Below, in pieces: positions 19,291 to 36,739 of a DNA stretch of 64,000 nt. Positions within the stretch are counted from its first letter, which is position 1. Every line of letters starts with the position of its first letter. The notes below the pieces were generated by a model, which was not told the origin of the DNA, searched no databases, and worked only from the letters and a program-made list of their open reading frames with translations. The DNA comes from Komagataeibacter oboediens (lineage in GTDB: Bacteria > Pseudomonadota > Alphaproteobacteria > Acetobacterales > Acetobacteraceae): assembly GCF_003207815.1 (NCBI RefSeq), contig NZ_NKTX01000010.1, positions 1 to 64,000 of the forward strand, read 5' to 3'. Made by a program: the position numbers and the translations under genes.

Positions 19291-19692
19291 TCAGGCCGCC
19301 TTCTTTTCGGTTTCAGCTTCGGGCTTCTTTTCCGCCACGACGATAGTCAGGTGGCTGAAGAACTTCTCGATGCGGGCCGAACGGCCACGACCACGCGCGT
19401 GGAAACGACGCATCACGATCGACTTGCCCACCTCTGCACGGGCAACAACCAGCTGGTCAACGTCCAGCTGATGGTTGTTCTCGGCGTTGGCGATCGCACT
19501 TTCCAGGGTCTTCTTGACCTGCTGGGCGATACGACGCTTGGAGAATGTGAGGGTGGCGATCGCCTGCGCGGCCGGCTTGTTGCGGATCAGACCCGCAACA
19601 AGGTTCAGCTTGCGCGGGCTGATGCGGATGTTCCGCGTCAGCGCCTGCGCCTCGGTTTCCGCGAGCGTGCGCGGATGCTTAGGCTTGCTCAT
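19291..19692 (-). CDS. rplV: 50S ribosomal protein L22
   Basis: 133 residues. Core [20 protein letters not shown] and the tunnel-lining loop region [21 protein letters not shown]22 and L4 form the exit-tunnel constriction. A Lys/Glu/Ala-rich C-terminal tail is added. Two bases downstream of rpsS. Confidence 0.97.
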   Translation of the reverse strand: MSKPKHPRTLAETEAQALTRNIRISPRKLNLVAGLIRNKPAAQAIATLTFSKRRIAQQVKKTLESAIANAENNHQLDVDQLVVARAEVGKSIVMRRFHARGRGRSARIEKFFSHLTIVVAEKKPEAETEKKAA

Positions 19693-19694
19693 GA

Positions 19695-19973
19695 TCAGCC
19701 CCGCTTCGCTTTCTTGTCCGAAGAATGACCCGTGAAGGTACGGGTCGGTGAAAACTCACCGAACTTGTGCCCCACCATATTCTCGGAAACCTGCACCGGC
19801 AGGAATTTGTGCCCGTTATAGACGCCGAACGTCAGTCCGACGAACTGCGGCAGGATGGTGGATCGACGCGACCAGATCTTGATCACTTCGTTACGGCCCG
19901 ACGCGCGCGATGCATCGGCTTTGTTCAGCAGATACCCGTCCACGAACGGGCCCTTCCAGACGGAACGTGCCAT
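19695..19973 (-). CDS. rpsS: 30S ribosomal protein S19
   Basis: 92 residues; [40 protein letters not shown] and [19 protein letters not shown] are diagnostic. S19 pairs with S13 in the 30S head. Lies 12 bp after rplB. Confidence 0.97.
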   Translation of the reverse strand: MARSVWKGPFVDGYLLNKADASRASGRNEVIKIWSRRSTILPQFVGLTFGVYNGHKFLPVQVSENMVGHKFGEFSPTRTFTGHSSDKKAKRG

Positions 19974-19985
19974 CTTAAATGCCCC

Positions 19986-20816
19986 TTACTTGCCGGTCTT
20001 CCGGCGACGGATAATCAGACTGTCCGTACGCTTGTTGACCCTGGTCTTGTAACCCTTAGTCGGCTTGCCCCATGGCGTAACCGGATGACGACCGCCCGAG
20101 GTCCGCCCTTCACCACCACCATGCGGGTGATCAACCGGGTTCATGACGACGCCACGGTTATGCGGACGGCGGCCCAGCCAGCGGTTACGGCCGGCCTTGC
20201 CCAGATGCTGGTTCATGTTGTCCGGGTTGGACACGGCACCGATGGTGGCCATGCACTCCGCACGGACGACACGCAGTTCACCGGACTGCAGCTTGATCTG
20301 GGCATAGCCCACATCCTTGCCGACCAGCTGTGCGTAGGTGCCAGCGGAACGGGCGATCTTGCCACCACCACCGGCCTTAAGCTCGATGTTGTGGATGATC
20401 GTTCCCACCGGAACCGCCGACAGGGGCATTGCGTTGCCCGGCTTGATGTCAGCCCGGGCGCCAGCAACGACCTGGTCACCTGCCTTCAGACGCTGCGGTG
20501 CGATGATGTAGGCCAGCTCGCCATCTTCATACTTGATGAGAGCGATGAAGGCCGTACGGTTGGGATCGTATTCCAGACGTTCCACCGTGCCGACCACATC
20601 GAACTTGCGACGCTTGAAATCGACATAGCGGTAGGACTGCTTGTGTCCGCCACCGATAAAACGCGAGGTGGTGCGACCGTGGTTGTTACGGCCGCCGCTC
20701 TTGTTCTTCCCCTCGGTCAGGCCCTTGACGGGCTTGCCTTTCCACAGCTCCTTGCGGTCGATCAGAACCGTTCCGCGCAGGCTGGGGGTAACTGGATTAA
20801 AGTGCTTCAATGCCAT
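19986..20816 (-). CDS. rplB: 50S ribosomal protein L2
   Basis: 276 residues, near the usual length. The conserved C-terminal [20 protein letters not shown] includes the histidine region close to the peptidyl transferase centre; N-terminal [20 protein letters not shown] is the rRNA-binding part. Starts 16 bp after rplW. Confidence 0.98.
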   Translation of the reverse strand: MALKHFNPVTPSLRGTVLIDRKELWKGKPVKGLTEGKNKSGGRNNHGRTTSRFIGGGHKQSYRYVDFKRRKFDVVGTVERLEYDPNRTAFIALIKYEDGELAYIIAPQRLKAGDQVVAGARADIKPGNAMPLSAVPVGTIIHNIELKAGGGGKIARSAGTYAQLVGKDVGYAQIKLQSGELRVVRAECMATIGAVSNPDNMNQHLGKAGRNRWLGRRPHNRGVVMNPVDHPHGGGEGRTSGGRHPVTPWGKPTKGYKTRVNKRTDSLIIRRRKTGK

Positions 20817-20832
20817 TTCTTGTCACCCCACG

Positions 20833-21168
20833 TCAGACCAGCTTCGCGGTCAGGTCAATGGACTGACCTTCTGCAAGCTGGACAAACGCCTTCTTCACAT
20901 CCGAGCGCTGGCCGGGACGTCCCTTGAAGCGCTTGGCCTTACCCTTCTGGATGAGCGTGTTGACACCCAGAACCTTCACGCCAAACAGCGTTTCGACCGC
21001 CACCTTGATTTCCGGCTTCGTCGCGTCGATCGCGACCTTGAAACCGACCTGATTCTTCTCGGACAGGGCCGTGGCCTTTTCCGTGATCAGGGGCGAGCGG
21101 ATGATGTCGTACATCGCTTCGCGCGACATGCGTTCCGCTTTTTTGCGGATTGCCAGGATGTTGGTCAT
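20833..21168 (-). CDS. rplW: 50S ribosomal protein L23
   Basis: 111 residues; [20 protein letters not shown] and [20 protein letters not shown] identify L23, the tunnel-exit docking site for trigger factor and SRP. The start at 21168 is supported by a four-base ATGA overlap with rplD; a later Met would give a more usual N-terminus, so about 13 extra residues are possible. Confidence 0.95.
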   Translation of the reverse strand: MTNILAIRKKAERMSREAMYDIIRSPLITEKATALSEKNQVGFKVAIDATKPEIKVAVETLFGVKVLGVNTLIQKGKAKRFKGRPGQRSDVKKAFVQLAEGQSIDLTAKLV

Positions 21169-21779
21169 GCCAGACGCTCCTTCAGTCCCTCCACGCCTGC
21201 GCGGGTAATGGCCAGCACATCGTGGTTGAGGATGTCATAGACATTCGCACCGATGGTCGGGAGAATGTCGATCTTCGGAAGGTTGCGCGCGGCACGGCCA
21301 AAGTTTTCTTCAACGGCGGCGTCCACGATCAGGGCGGAAGTCCAGCCCAGAACCTTCAGCTTCTTCGCAAGTTCAGCAGACTTGCCCGAGGCGGTCGCGG
21401 CATCAAGCACGACCAGCTTCCCTTCGGCAGCCTTCTGCGACAGCGCGGAAATCAGACCCAGACGGCGCACCTTCTTGGGCAGGTCATAGCCATGGTCACG
21501 CACGACCGGGCCATGGACCACACCACCTGTGCGGTACTGCGGCGAACGCAGCGAACCCTGACGGGCGCTGCCGGTGCCCTTCTGGCGATACGGCTTCTTG
21601 GTCGTGCCGGAGATTTCCCCCATGCCCTTGACCTTATGCTTACCGGCCCGGCGCTTTGCCAGCTGCCAGTGCACCACACGCGCCATAATATCCGTGCGCG
21701 GTGTTGCGGCGAAAATCTCGTCGGGAAGGCTGGTCTTGCCTGCGCTTCCGTTATCGAGGGTTTTGATATCGTAATCCAT
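21165..21779 (-). CDS. rplD: 50S ribosomal protein L4
   Basis: 204 residues. The tunnel loop appears as [20 protein letters not shown] with [20 protein letters not shown] after it. In E. coli L4 autoregulates the S10 operon from the leader before rpsJ; whether that holds here is unknown. Lies 12 bp after rplC. Confidence 0.97.
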   Translation of the reverse strand: MDYDIKTLDNGSAGKTSLPDEIFAATPRTDIMARVVHWQLAKRRAGKHKVKGMGEISGTTKKPYRQKGTGSARQGSLRSPQYRTGGVVHGPVVRDHGYDLPKKVRRLGLISALSQKAAEGKLVVLDAATASGKSAELAKKLKVLGWTSALIVDAAVEENFGRAARNLPKIDILPTIGANVYDILNHDVLAITRAGVEGLKERLA

Positions 21780-21791
21780 TGCCCTCTATCC

Positions 21792-22475
21792 TCAGCCCGC
21801 AGCCTCAACCAGGGCCGCCGGATACGGCGCCTCGGCATGACGGGCCTTCTTGATCGCATCACGAACGAGAACCGATTCATTCTTTCCACCCGGCACGGAG
21901 CCGCGGATCATGATCAGGTTCTTTTCGGCGTCAACAGCCGCAATCTCGAGGTTCAGCGTGGTCACACGCTCGGAACCGAGATGGCCGGCCATCTTCTTGT
22001 TCTTGAAAACCTTGCCCGGATCCTGACGGTTACCCGTCGAACCGTGCGAACGGTGACTGATCGAGACACCGTGGGTGGCTTCGAGACCGGCAAAGTTCCA
22101 GCGCTTCATCGCGCCGGCAAAACCCTTACCCTTGCTGGTGCCGGTAACGTCCACCTTCTGTCCCACCACAAAGTGGGTAGCGGACAGAGAAGCCCCGACT
22201 TCCAGGACGGCATCATCCGCAACGCGGAATTCAGCCAGCTTCTTCTTGGGCTCGACCTTGGCCTTGGCAAAATGGCCGCGGTTCGGCTTCGACACATTTT
22301 TGACCTTGGCCTTGCCCGACCCGAGCTGGACGGCAGTGTAGCCATCACGCTCGGTCGTACGGACATCAACCACCTGCAGATCATCAACCTGCAGGACAGT
22401 CACCGGCACATGTGTGCCGTCTTCCTTGAACAGCCGGGTCATACCCAGCTTTTTTGCGATCAATCCGGTGCGCAT
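21792..22475 (-). CDS. rplC: 50S ribosomal protein L3
   Basis: 227 residues from the ATG at 22475 ([20 protein letters not shown]), with AAGG 8 nt upstream; an earlier frame start overlaps rpsJ and is rejected. The L3 signature [20 protein letters not shown] is present; the glutamine modified by PrmB in other bacteria falls in this block. An Ala/Glu C-terminal extension is seen. Confidence 0.97.
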   Translation of the reverse strand: MRTGLIAKKLGMTRLFKEDGTHVPVTVLQVDDLQVVDVRTTERDGYTAVQLGSGKAKVKNVSKPNRGHFAKAKVEPKKKLAEFRVADDAVLEVGASLSATHFVVGQKVDVTGTSKGKGFAGAMKRWNFAGLEATHGVSISHRSHGSTGNRQDPGKVFKNKKMAGHLGSERVTTLNLEIAAVDAEKNLIMIRGSVPGGKNESVLVRDAIKKARHAEAPYPAALVEAAG

Positions 22476-22485
22476 CGTCTGGACC

Positions 22486-22794
22486 TTAGAGTTTAATCTC
22501 GACATCCACGCCAGCGGCGAGGTCGAGTTTCATGAGAGCGTCCACGGTCTGCGGGGTCGGCTCGACAATGTCGAGCAGCCGGCGATGGGTCCGAATTTCG
22601 AACTGCTCGCGGCTTTTCTTATCCACGTGGGGGGAGCGGTTCACGGTGAACCGTTCAATATGCGTCGGCAGCGGGATAGGACCCCGAACCCGCGCACCCG
22701 TACGCTTCGCCGTGTTGACGATCTCTTTCGTGCTGTTGTCAAGCACCCGATGATCGTACGCCTTCAGGCGAATGCGGATGTTCTGGTTGTCCAT
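22486..22794 (-). CDS. rpsJ: 30S ribosomal protein S10
   Basis: 102 residues, the standard length; [40 protein letters not shown] and the [18 protein letters not shown] end. S10 is also NusE in antitermination complexes. First gene of the S10 cluster, preceded by a 105-bp gap holding a stem-loop. Confidence 0.98.
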   Translation of the reverse strand: MDNQNIRIRLKAYDHRVLDNSTKEIVNTAKRTGARVRGPIPLPTHIERFTVNRSPHVDKKSREQFEIRTHRRLLDIVEPTPQTVDALMKLDLAAGVDVEIKL

Positions 22795-22850
22795 CTTTCT
22801 GTTTCAGTCCAACTTTACCTGATTCGGGGGAACCCGATCCGCAATGGAAA

Positions 22851-22874
22851 CCCGGCCGGATCGCTCCGACCGGG
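22851..22874 (-). terminator. Stem-loop between tuf and rpsJ
   Basis: Minus-strand CCCGG-(mismatch)-CGGA-GCGA-TCCG-(mismatch)-CCGGG followed by TTTCC, 26 bp after the tuf stop and 57 bp before rpsJ. It may be a weak terminator of the str genes or a leader element of the S10 operon. No separate promoter was recognised for rpsJ. Confidence 0.5.
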
Positions 22875-22899
22875 ATCCCACACTTCAGTTACTGTCCAA

Positions 22900-24090
22900 T
22901 CACGCAGTGATGGAAGCAACAACACCTGCACCAACGGTGCGGCCACCTTCGCGGATAGCGAAGCGCAGGCCTTCATCCATGGCGATCGGAGCAATCAGCT
23001 CCACATCCATGGCGACGTTATCGCCAGGCATGACCATTTCCGTGCCTTCCGGCAGGTGAACAACGCCGGTGACGTCGGTCGTGCGGAAATAGAACTGCGG
23101 ACGATAGTTGGTGAAGAACGGCGTGTGACGGCCACCCTCTTCCTTCGTCAGGATGTAGGCTTCTGCCTTGAACTTGGTGTGCGGGGTGATGGAACCCGGC
23201 TTTGCCAGCACCTGGCCACGCTCAACGTCTTCACGCTTCGTGCCACGCAGCAGCGCACCGATGTTGTCACCGGCTTCACCGCGGTCAAGCAGCTTGCGGA
23301 ACATTTCAACGCCGGTCACGGTCGTCTTCTGCGTCGGACGCAGACCAACGATCTCGATTTCGTCACCAACGTTCACGGCGCCACGCTCGACACGGCCCGT
23401 CACCACGGTGCCACGACCGGAGATGGAGAACACGTCTTCGATCGGCATCAGGAACGGACGGTCGATCGGACGCTCCGGCTGCGGAATGTAGTCGTCAACA
23501 GCGTTCATCAGGTCGAGAACGCGCTTTTCGCCAACTTCCGGATCACCGTCTTCCAGCGTCACCAGGGCCGAACCCTTGATGATGGGGATATCGTCGCCCG
23601 GGAACTGGTAAGCGGACAGCAGCTCACGCACTTCCATTTCGACGAGTTCCAGCAGTTCCGGATCGTCAACCTGGTCAACCTTGTTCAGGAACACGACCAG
23701 GGCCGGCACGCCAACCTGACGGGCAAGCAGGATGTGCTCACGCGTCTGCGGCATCGGGCCGTCAGCAGCGGACACAACCAGGATCGCGCCGTCCATCTGC
23801 GCCGCACCGGTGATCATGTTCTTCACATAGTCGGCGTGACCGGGGCAGTCGACGTGTGCGTAGTGACGCTTCGCGGTCTCGTACTCGACGTGAGCGGTCG
23901 AGATGGTGATGCCACGGGCGCGCTCTTCCGGCGCGGCGTCGATCATGTCGTACGCCTTGAATTCCGCACCACCGGCCTTTGCCAGCGTCTTGGTGATAGC
24001 AGCGGTCAGAGAGGTCTTGCCGTGATCGACGTGACCAATCGTACCGATGTTACAGTGCGGCTTATTCCGCTCAAATTTAGCCTTTGCCAT
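22900..24090 (-). CDS. tuf: Elongation factor Tu
   Basis: 396 residues. GTPase motifs GHVDHGKT (19-26), DCPGHADY and NKVDQ are intact, and domain 3 ends with [20 protein letters not shown]-Tu delivers aminoacyl-tRNA to the A site. Only 93 bp separate it from rpsG; fusA, which normally lies between them, is not present. Confidence 0.98.
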   Translation of the reverse strand: MAKAKFERNKPHCNIGTIGHVDHGKTSLTAAITKTLAKAGGAEFKAYDMIDAAPEERARGITISTAHVEYETAKRHYAHVDCPGHADYVKNMITGAAQMDGAILVVSAADGPMPQTREHILLARQVGVPALVVFLNKVDQVDDPELLELVEMEVRELLSAYQFPGDDIPIIKGSALVTLEDGDPEVGEKRVLDLMNAVDDYIPQPERPIDRPFLMPIEDVFSISGRGTVVTGRVERGAVNVGDEIEIVGLRPTQKTTVTGVEMFRKLLDRGEAGDNIGALLRGTKREDVERGQVLAKPGSITPHTKFKAEAYILTKEEGGRHTPFFTNYRPQFYFRTTDVTGVVHLPEGTEMVMPGDNVAMDVELIAPIAMDEGLRFAIREGGRTVGAGVVASITA

Positions 24091-24156
24091 CGTTTTCTCC
24101 GTTAACTCAGCCTCGTGCTGAGAGTCGGGTTGGAAAGTTCCGTTTCGGAAGCCGGG

Positions 24157-24172
24157 CCGGTAGATATACCGG
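24157..24172 (-). promoter_or_regulatory. Perfect small hairpin in the rpsG-tuf gap
   Basis: CCGGTA-GATA-TACCGG on the plus strand, a 6-bp perfect stem with a 4-nt loop, 12 bp after the rpsG stop. It occupies the site where fusA would normally be and could process or attenuate mRNA ahead of tuf. The role is inferred. Confidence 0.4.
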
Positions 24173-24183
24173 ACAGACCGCCT

Positions 24184-24660
24184 TTACCAGCGGTAATGAC
24201 TGAATGCCTTGTTGGCTTCGGCCATGCGGTGCGTGTCTTCGCGCTTCTTGACCGCTGCGCCACGATTGTTGACGGCATCAAGAAGTTCGTTCGACAGACG
24301 ATCCTGCATGGTGTTCTCGCCCCGCTTGCGCGACGCGTCGATCAGCCAGCGGATTGCCAGCGCCTGACGGCGCTCGGCCCGGACTTCGACCGGAACCTGA
24401 TAGGTGGCGCCACCAACACGGCGGGAACGCACCTCGACAGCCGGCTTGACGTTGTCCAGCGCGCTGTGGAACATGACCACAGGGTCCGCAGCCGCGCCAC
24501 CACGGCGACGCAGCACCTCAAGGGCGCCATAGACGATCCCTTCGGCGGTGGACTTCTTGCCGTCGTACATCAGGGCGTTCATGAAACGCGTAATGACGAC
24601 ATCACCAAATTTCGGATCGGGGAGAATCTCGCGCTTTACTGCGCGATGACGGCGACTCAT
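24184..24660 (-). CDS. rpsG: 30S ribosomal protein S7
   Basis: 158 residues; [40 protein letters not shown] and the C-terminal [12 protein letters not shown]7 nucleates the 30S head and, in E. coli, represses the str operon. Lies 15 bp after rpsL. Confidence 0.98.
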   Translation of the reverse strand: MSRRHRAVKREILPDPKFGDVVITRFMNALMYDGKKSTAEGIVYGALEVLRRRGGAAADPVVMFHSALDNVKPAVEVRSRRVGGATYQVPVEVRAERRQALAIRWLIDASRKRGENTMQDRLSNELLDAVNNRGAAVKKREDTHRMAEANKAFSHYRW

Positions 24661-24675
24661 GCCTCGTTATTCCTT

Positions 24676-25047
24676 TTACTTAGGACGCTTCGCGCCATAG
24701 AGCGAGCGACGCTGACGACGCTTGGCGATACCCTGGGTGTCCAGAACGCCGCGCAGGATGTGATAACGCACGCCAGGAAGATCCTTAACGCGACCACCAC
24801 GGATCAGGACAACACTATGTTCCTGGAGGTTATGCCCCTCACCTGGAATATAGCTCACAACCTCATAACCGTTGGTCAGGCGTACTTTCGCCACCTTACG
24901 CAGAGCCGAGTTCGGCTTCTTTGGTGTGACTGTGTAAACACGAGTACAAACGCCACGCTTCTGCGGACAGCCCTGCAGAGCAGGAACCTTGTTGCGTTTG
25001 GCTGCGGGCTCGCGACCTTTCGCGATCAACTGGTTGATGGTCGGCAT
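24676..25047 (-). CDS. rpsL: 30S ribosomal protein S12
   Basis: 123 residues. [19 protein letters not shown] holds Lys43 and [12 protein letters not shown] holds Lys88, the wild-type residues of streptomycin-sensitive S12. S12 acts in decoding at the A site. First gene of the str unit behind a strong promoter-like element at 25266-25294. Confidence 0.98.
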   Translation of the reverse strand: MPTINQLIAKGREPAAKRNKVPALQGCPQKRGVCTRVYTVTPKKPNSALRKVAKVRLTNGYEVVSYIPGEGHNLQEHSVVLIRGGRVKDLPGVRYHILRGVLDTQGIAKRRQRRSLYGAKRPK

Positions 25048-25265
25048 ACGCCTTTCCCGATCCTTACAAAATTCGGCCGGCCAACCCCATATCTGGTTGC
25101 CGACTGTCGTTCACAACAAAACCCCAACGAATGACAACCATCCGTTCGGGCATCATATTTACATCCGGCCTGGGCAGCCCGATTCCCGGACTGCGGCACC
25201 GCATGTCTGCATGCTGCATTCGACGGCCAACGACGTCTTTCAGACAGGGCTAGCCGAGGGCGCGT

Positions 25266-25294
25266 TACCTACGGGCAAACTGACCAAAAGTCAA
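25266..25294 (-). promoter_or_regulatory. Promoter of rpsL-rpsG-tuf
   Basis: Minus-strand TTGACT (25289-25294), 17-bp spacer, TAGGTA (25266-25271), about 220 bp before rpsL. The -35 and spacing are near consensus and resemble the element upstream of rplK. A long leader would result. Confidence 0.65.
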
Positions 25295-25316
25295 GCCTTG
25301 CGCAGGATTCGCTAGC

Positions 25317-25348
25317 AGTCCGACAGAGCGACTCTGTTCCATCGGACT
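25317..25348 (-). repeat. Long inverted repeat upstream of the rpsL promoter
   Basis: AGTCCGA (25317-25323) pairs with TCGGACT (25342-25348), and inside it CAGAG pairs with CTCTG around a CGA loop. It lies directly before the -35 box, in the 414-bp rpoC-rpsL gap. It could be a terminator component or a protein-binding site. Confidence 0.5.
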
Positions 25349-25418
25349 CGGAGCACCGCTCCGTCAGGCCGCTGATACCGCCTGAATCGGATGGTGACAA
25401 TAGTGCAGCACCGAATCA

Positions 25419-25447
25419 TGCCAGATACCGACCTGCGGTATCTGGCA
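25419..25447 (-). terminator. Stem-loop after rpoC
   Basis: An 11-bp perfect stem (TGCCAGATACC / GGTATCTGGCA, 7-nt loop) begins 14 bp after the rpoC stop. The minus-strand tail after the stem has few T's, so it may be an inefficient terminator or an mRNA 3'-end stabiliser for the rpoBC transcript. Confidence 0.6.
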
Positions 25448-25461
25448 TTTCACTCGTATTG

Positions 25462-29700
<4,239 letters not shown>

Positions 29701-29760
29701 TTACCTGCTCCCACTCCTGAAAGAAAAATGTATGGACCGACGTGCAACATTAAGGCCCGG

Positions 29761-33933
<4,173 letters not shown>

Positions 33934-33970
33934 CGCCTATCCAGCCCCCATCCACACAGGTCCGCACGAC

Positions 33971-34175
33971 CGTGACACGAATGTCACGCGGACTGCGCGG
34001 CCCGTAAAAATCCTTGGCGGGCCGCATCCGGGCGTAATGCCCTGACCGACCCCATCTACCACCAAAGGCACCCGAAGCCTTGCGGCCAGGGTGCCTGTAA
34101 CGGCCAAGGGGGCGGAAACCAGACGGTTTCCACCCTCACCTGAACAATTAGCCAGAGTGCGTCATAACGGACGCA
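33971..34175 (-). promoter_or_regulatory. Five-hairpin rplL-rpoB intergenic region
   Basis: Perfect stems lie at 34158-34175 (TGCGTC/GACGCA), 34114-34131 (GGAAACC/GGTTTCC, 4-nt loop), 34066-34096 (AGGCACCC/GGGTGCCT), 33997-34025 (GCGGCCCG/CGGGCCGC) and 33971-33988 (CGTGACA/TGTCACG, CGAA loop). None has a clear U tract. By analogy with the E. coli rplL-rpoB attenuator and RNase III site, this region probably sets the ratio of L7/L12 to RNA polymerase mRNA. Confidence 0.55.
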
Positions 34176-34190
34176 TCCCGATTGGCCAAC

Positions 34191-34568
<378 letters not shown>

Positions 34569-34646
34569 AATTTTGGTCTTCCTAATTTATACACTGGTTG
34601 GCACAGCACAATCCCGTTTTTTCAGGAAAATGCCATTTTGTTGATA

Positions 34647-34662
34647 ACCCGGCGGGCCGGGT
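34647..34662 (-). promoter_or_regulatory. Stem-loop between rplJ and rplL
   Basis: ACCCGG-CGGG-CCGGGT, a perfect 6-bp stem, begins 8 bp after the rplJ stop; on the minus strand it is followed by an A/T-rich stretch (ATCAACAAAATGGCATTTTCC in part). It could stabilise rplL mRNA or alter the L10:L12 ratio. The role is inferred. Confidence 0.4.
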
Positions 34663-34670
34663 CATAGGTC

Positions 34671-35189
34671 TCAGGCTGCTTCGCCCGTCTTGGCATAGGC
34701 ACCAAAAACCCGTGCAAGCTGTCCGGCCGGCGCCTGGAGCACGCCTGCGATACGCGTTGCCGGCGTGGAGATAAGCCCCACCAGCTGCGCGCGCAGAACG
34801 TCCAGGGACGGCAGCTCGGCCAGAGCCTTGATGCTTTCGACGTTGAGCGTCTGGGCACCAAGCGATCCACCGAGCAGAACAAGCTTGTCATTGGTTTTGG
34901 CGAACTCGACCAGCACCTTCGCCACTGCCACGGGTTCATCCGCCCACGACAACGCGGTCGGCCCCTTCAGCAGCGGCTTGATGCCTTCGAACTGGGTCCC
35001 TGCCAGGGCGAGAGAGGCCAGCCGGTTCTTCGCGACCTTGTGTGTAGCTCCTGCCGCACGCACGCGACGCCGAAGTTCCGTCACATCAGCCACGCTCAGC
35101 CCGTCATTACGGGTGACGATGACCATGGACGTCTTCGCGAACACGGCTGCGAGGGAGGCAACAAACTCCCGCTTCTCCGTACGGTCCAA
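34671..35189 (-). CDS. rplJ: 50S ribosomal protein L10
   Basis: 172 residues; MDRTEKREFVASLAAVFAKT at the N-terminus, VTRNDGLSVADVTELRRRVR, then VAKNRLASLALAGTQFEGIK. L10 anchors L7/L12 dimers on the stalk base. The start codon is TTG (35187-35189) with GGAG 7 nt before it, a weak start that suits translational autoregulation. A 281-bp leader precedes it. Confidence 0.95.
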   Translation of the reverse strand: MDRTEKREFVASLAAVFAKTSMVIVTRNDGLSVADVTELRRRVRAAGATHKVAKNRLASLALAGTQFEGIKPLLKGPTALSWADEPVAVAKVLVEFAKTNDKLVLLGGSLGAQTLNVESIKALAELPSLDVLRAQLVGLISTPATRIAGVLQAPAGQLARVFGAYAKTGEAA

Positions 35190-35470
35190 ATCCCGTCTCC
35201 ATCATCATCTGCCGGCATGAACCGGCAGATAGGGTTTACCCTTGGGGCGCGCGGCAAGCCTGCGACACCCCGGTTCGCCTGTCCTTTCAAACGGAACAAC
35301 CAGTGCGGGCTTTCGCCCCGATCCGGCAATCCCCGTCTCCCGGTTGCAGCCCGTGCGGGCAATCAAGGCTTGTGCCACATCCGGTCATGGACAGGTTCGG
35401 AAAATGGCGACAGGGTCGCCATCTCCTGTTCCCTCGCCCTTTTTACGGGGCAAGGTCATCCTTCAGTCGA
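35190..35470 (-). promoter_or_regulatory. rplJ leader (candidate L10 autoregulatory RNA)
   Basis: 281 bp between rplA and rplJ without a gene. Stems: 35404-35422 (ATGGCGAC/GTCGCCAT, 3-nt loop, just after rplA), 35349-35360 (GCCCG/CGGGC) and 35209-35228 (CTGCCGG-CATGAA-CCGGCAG, 20 nt before the TTG start). In many bacteria the L10-L12 complex binds this leader and blocks translation. Location and structures fit, but the kink-turn motif was not resolved by eye. Confidence 0.5.
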
Positions 35471-36166
35471 TCAGCCCGCGGTGAAAGCGGACGCGTCAAC
35501 CGTAACACCCGGCCCCATGGTGGAGGACAGGGCGATCTTCTTGACATACGTGCCCTTCGCACCCGCGGGGCGGGCCTTCTGGACGGCGTCCACGAACGCA
35601 CGGATGTTTTCGGCCAGCTTGGCTTCGTCAAACGATGCCTTGCCAACGCCTGCATGCACGATACCGGCCTTTTCCGCGCGGTATTCGACCTGACCGGACT
35701 TGGCTGCGGAAACCGCGCCCTTCACGTCCATGGTCACGGTGCCCAGCTTGGGGTTCGGCATCAGACCACGCGGGCCAAGGATCTTACCCAGACGACCGAC
35801 CAGCGCCATCATGTCCGGCGTCGCGATGCAGCGGTCGAACTCGATTTCGCCCGCCTTCACCTTTTCAGCCAGATCCTCGGCACCAACCACGTCGGCACCG
35901 GCGGCTGTCGCTTCCTCGGCCTTCGGGCCACGGGCGAACACACCAACGCGCAGGGTCTTGCCCGTGCCGTTGGGCAGGGACAGCAGGCCACGGACCATCT
36001 GGTCGGCATGACGCGGGTCGATGCCCAGGTTCATGGAGATTTCGACGGTCTCGTCAAACTTCGCCTTGGCGTTCTGCTTGACCAGGTTGATGGCCTCATC
36101 AAGACCATACTGCTTCATGCTATCGACAGCGGCGCGGGCTGCGGTCAGACGCTTGTTCTTTGCCAT
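35471..36166 (-). CDS. rplA: 50S ribosomal protein L1
   Basis: 231 residues; [20 protein letters not shown], the [20 protein letters not shown] loop and PNPKLGTVT identify L1, the mobile E-site stalk protein. In E. coli L1 represses the rplK-rplA mRNA. Lies 5 bp after rplK. Confidence 0.98.
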   Translation of the reverse strand: MAKNKRLTAARAAVDSMKQYGLDEAINLVKQNAKAKFDETVEISMNLGIDPRHADQMVRGLLSLPNGTGKTLRVGVFARGPKAEEATAAGADVVGAEDLAEKVKAGEIEFDRCIATPDMMALVGRLGKILGPRGLMPNPKLGTVTMDVKGAVSAAKSGQVEYRAEKAGIVHAGVGKASFDEAKLAENIRAFVDAVQKARPAGAKGTYVKKIALSSTMGPGVTVDASAFTAG

Positions 36167-36171
36167 TGTAA

Positions 36172-36606
36172 TCAGCCCTCCACCACGTCGAGACCCATGG
36201 AGCGGGCGGAACCCGCCAGCATGCGCACGGCGCCGTCGATATCGTTGGCGTTCATGTCTTTCTGCTTCGTCTCGGCAATCTCGCGCAGCTGCGCAATCGT
36301 GACCTTACCGACGGACGCGGCCTTGCCTACGGTCGAGCTGCCCTTGGAAATCTTGGCGGCCTTCATCAGGAAGTAGGTGTTCGGCGGGGTCTTGGTAATG
36401 AAGCTGAACGTACGGTCGGCATACGCGGTAATGACGACGGGAATCGGCATACCGGGTTCGAGACCCTGCGTCTTTGCGTTGAACTCCTTGCAGAACTGCA
36501 TGATGTTCAGGCCGCGCTGACCCAGTGCCGGACCAACCGGCGGGGACGGATTCGCCTTGCCGGCGGGGATTTGCAGCTTGATGTAGCCAACGATTTTTTT
36601 GGCCAT
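36172..36606 (-). CDS. rplK: 50S ribosomal protein L11
   Basis: 144 residues from the ATG at 36606 ([20 protein letters not shown]), the standard start; an 8-residue upstream extension is rejected. [20 protein letters not shown] and the C-terminal rRNA-binding domain ([13 protein letters not shown] end) are typical. L11 supports the GTPase centre and RelA activation. The gene upstream is an efflux channel rather than nusG. Confidence 0.97.
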   Translation of the reverse strand: MAKKIVGYIKLQIPAGKANPSPPVGPALGQRGLNIMQFCKEFNAKTQGLEPGMPIPVVITAYADRTFSFITKTPPNTYFLMKAAKISKGSSTVGKAASVGKVTIAQLREIAETKQKDMNANDIDGAVRMLAGSARSMGLDVVEG

Positions 36607-36709
36607 ATCCGGGGCTCCTGACTGTTTCACCCGGACCGCGGTTCTGGTGGCCCGCCCCTGCCCCGCATGGGCAGGAAGCGCGACCTCCCGCGTTCCGATA
36701 AGAGGCGCG

Positions 36710-36739
36710 CACCTACCGCTATTTGGAGGGTGCTGTCAA
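36710..36739 (-). promoter_or_regulatory. Predicted promoter of rplKAJL-rpoBC
   Basis: Minus-strand TTGACA (36734-36739), 18-bp spacer, TAGGTG (36710-36715); the alternative GTAGGT gives 17 bp. The -35 box is a pair of Leu-Thr codons at the end of the outer membrane factor gene and its TAG stop lies in the spacer. Similar in form to the rpsL promoter. Confidence 0.55.
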
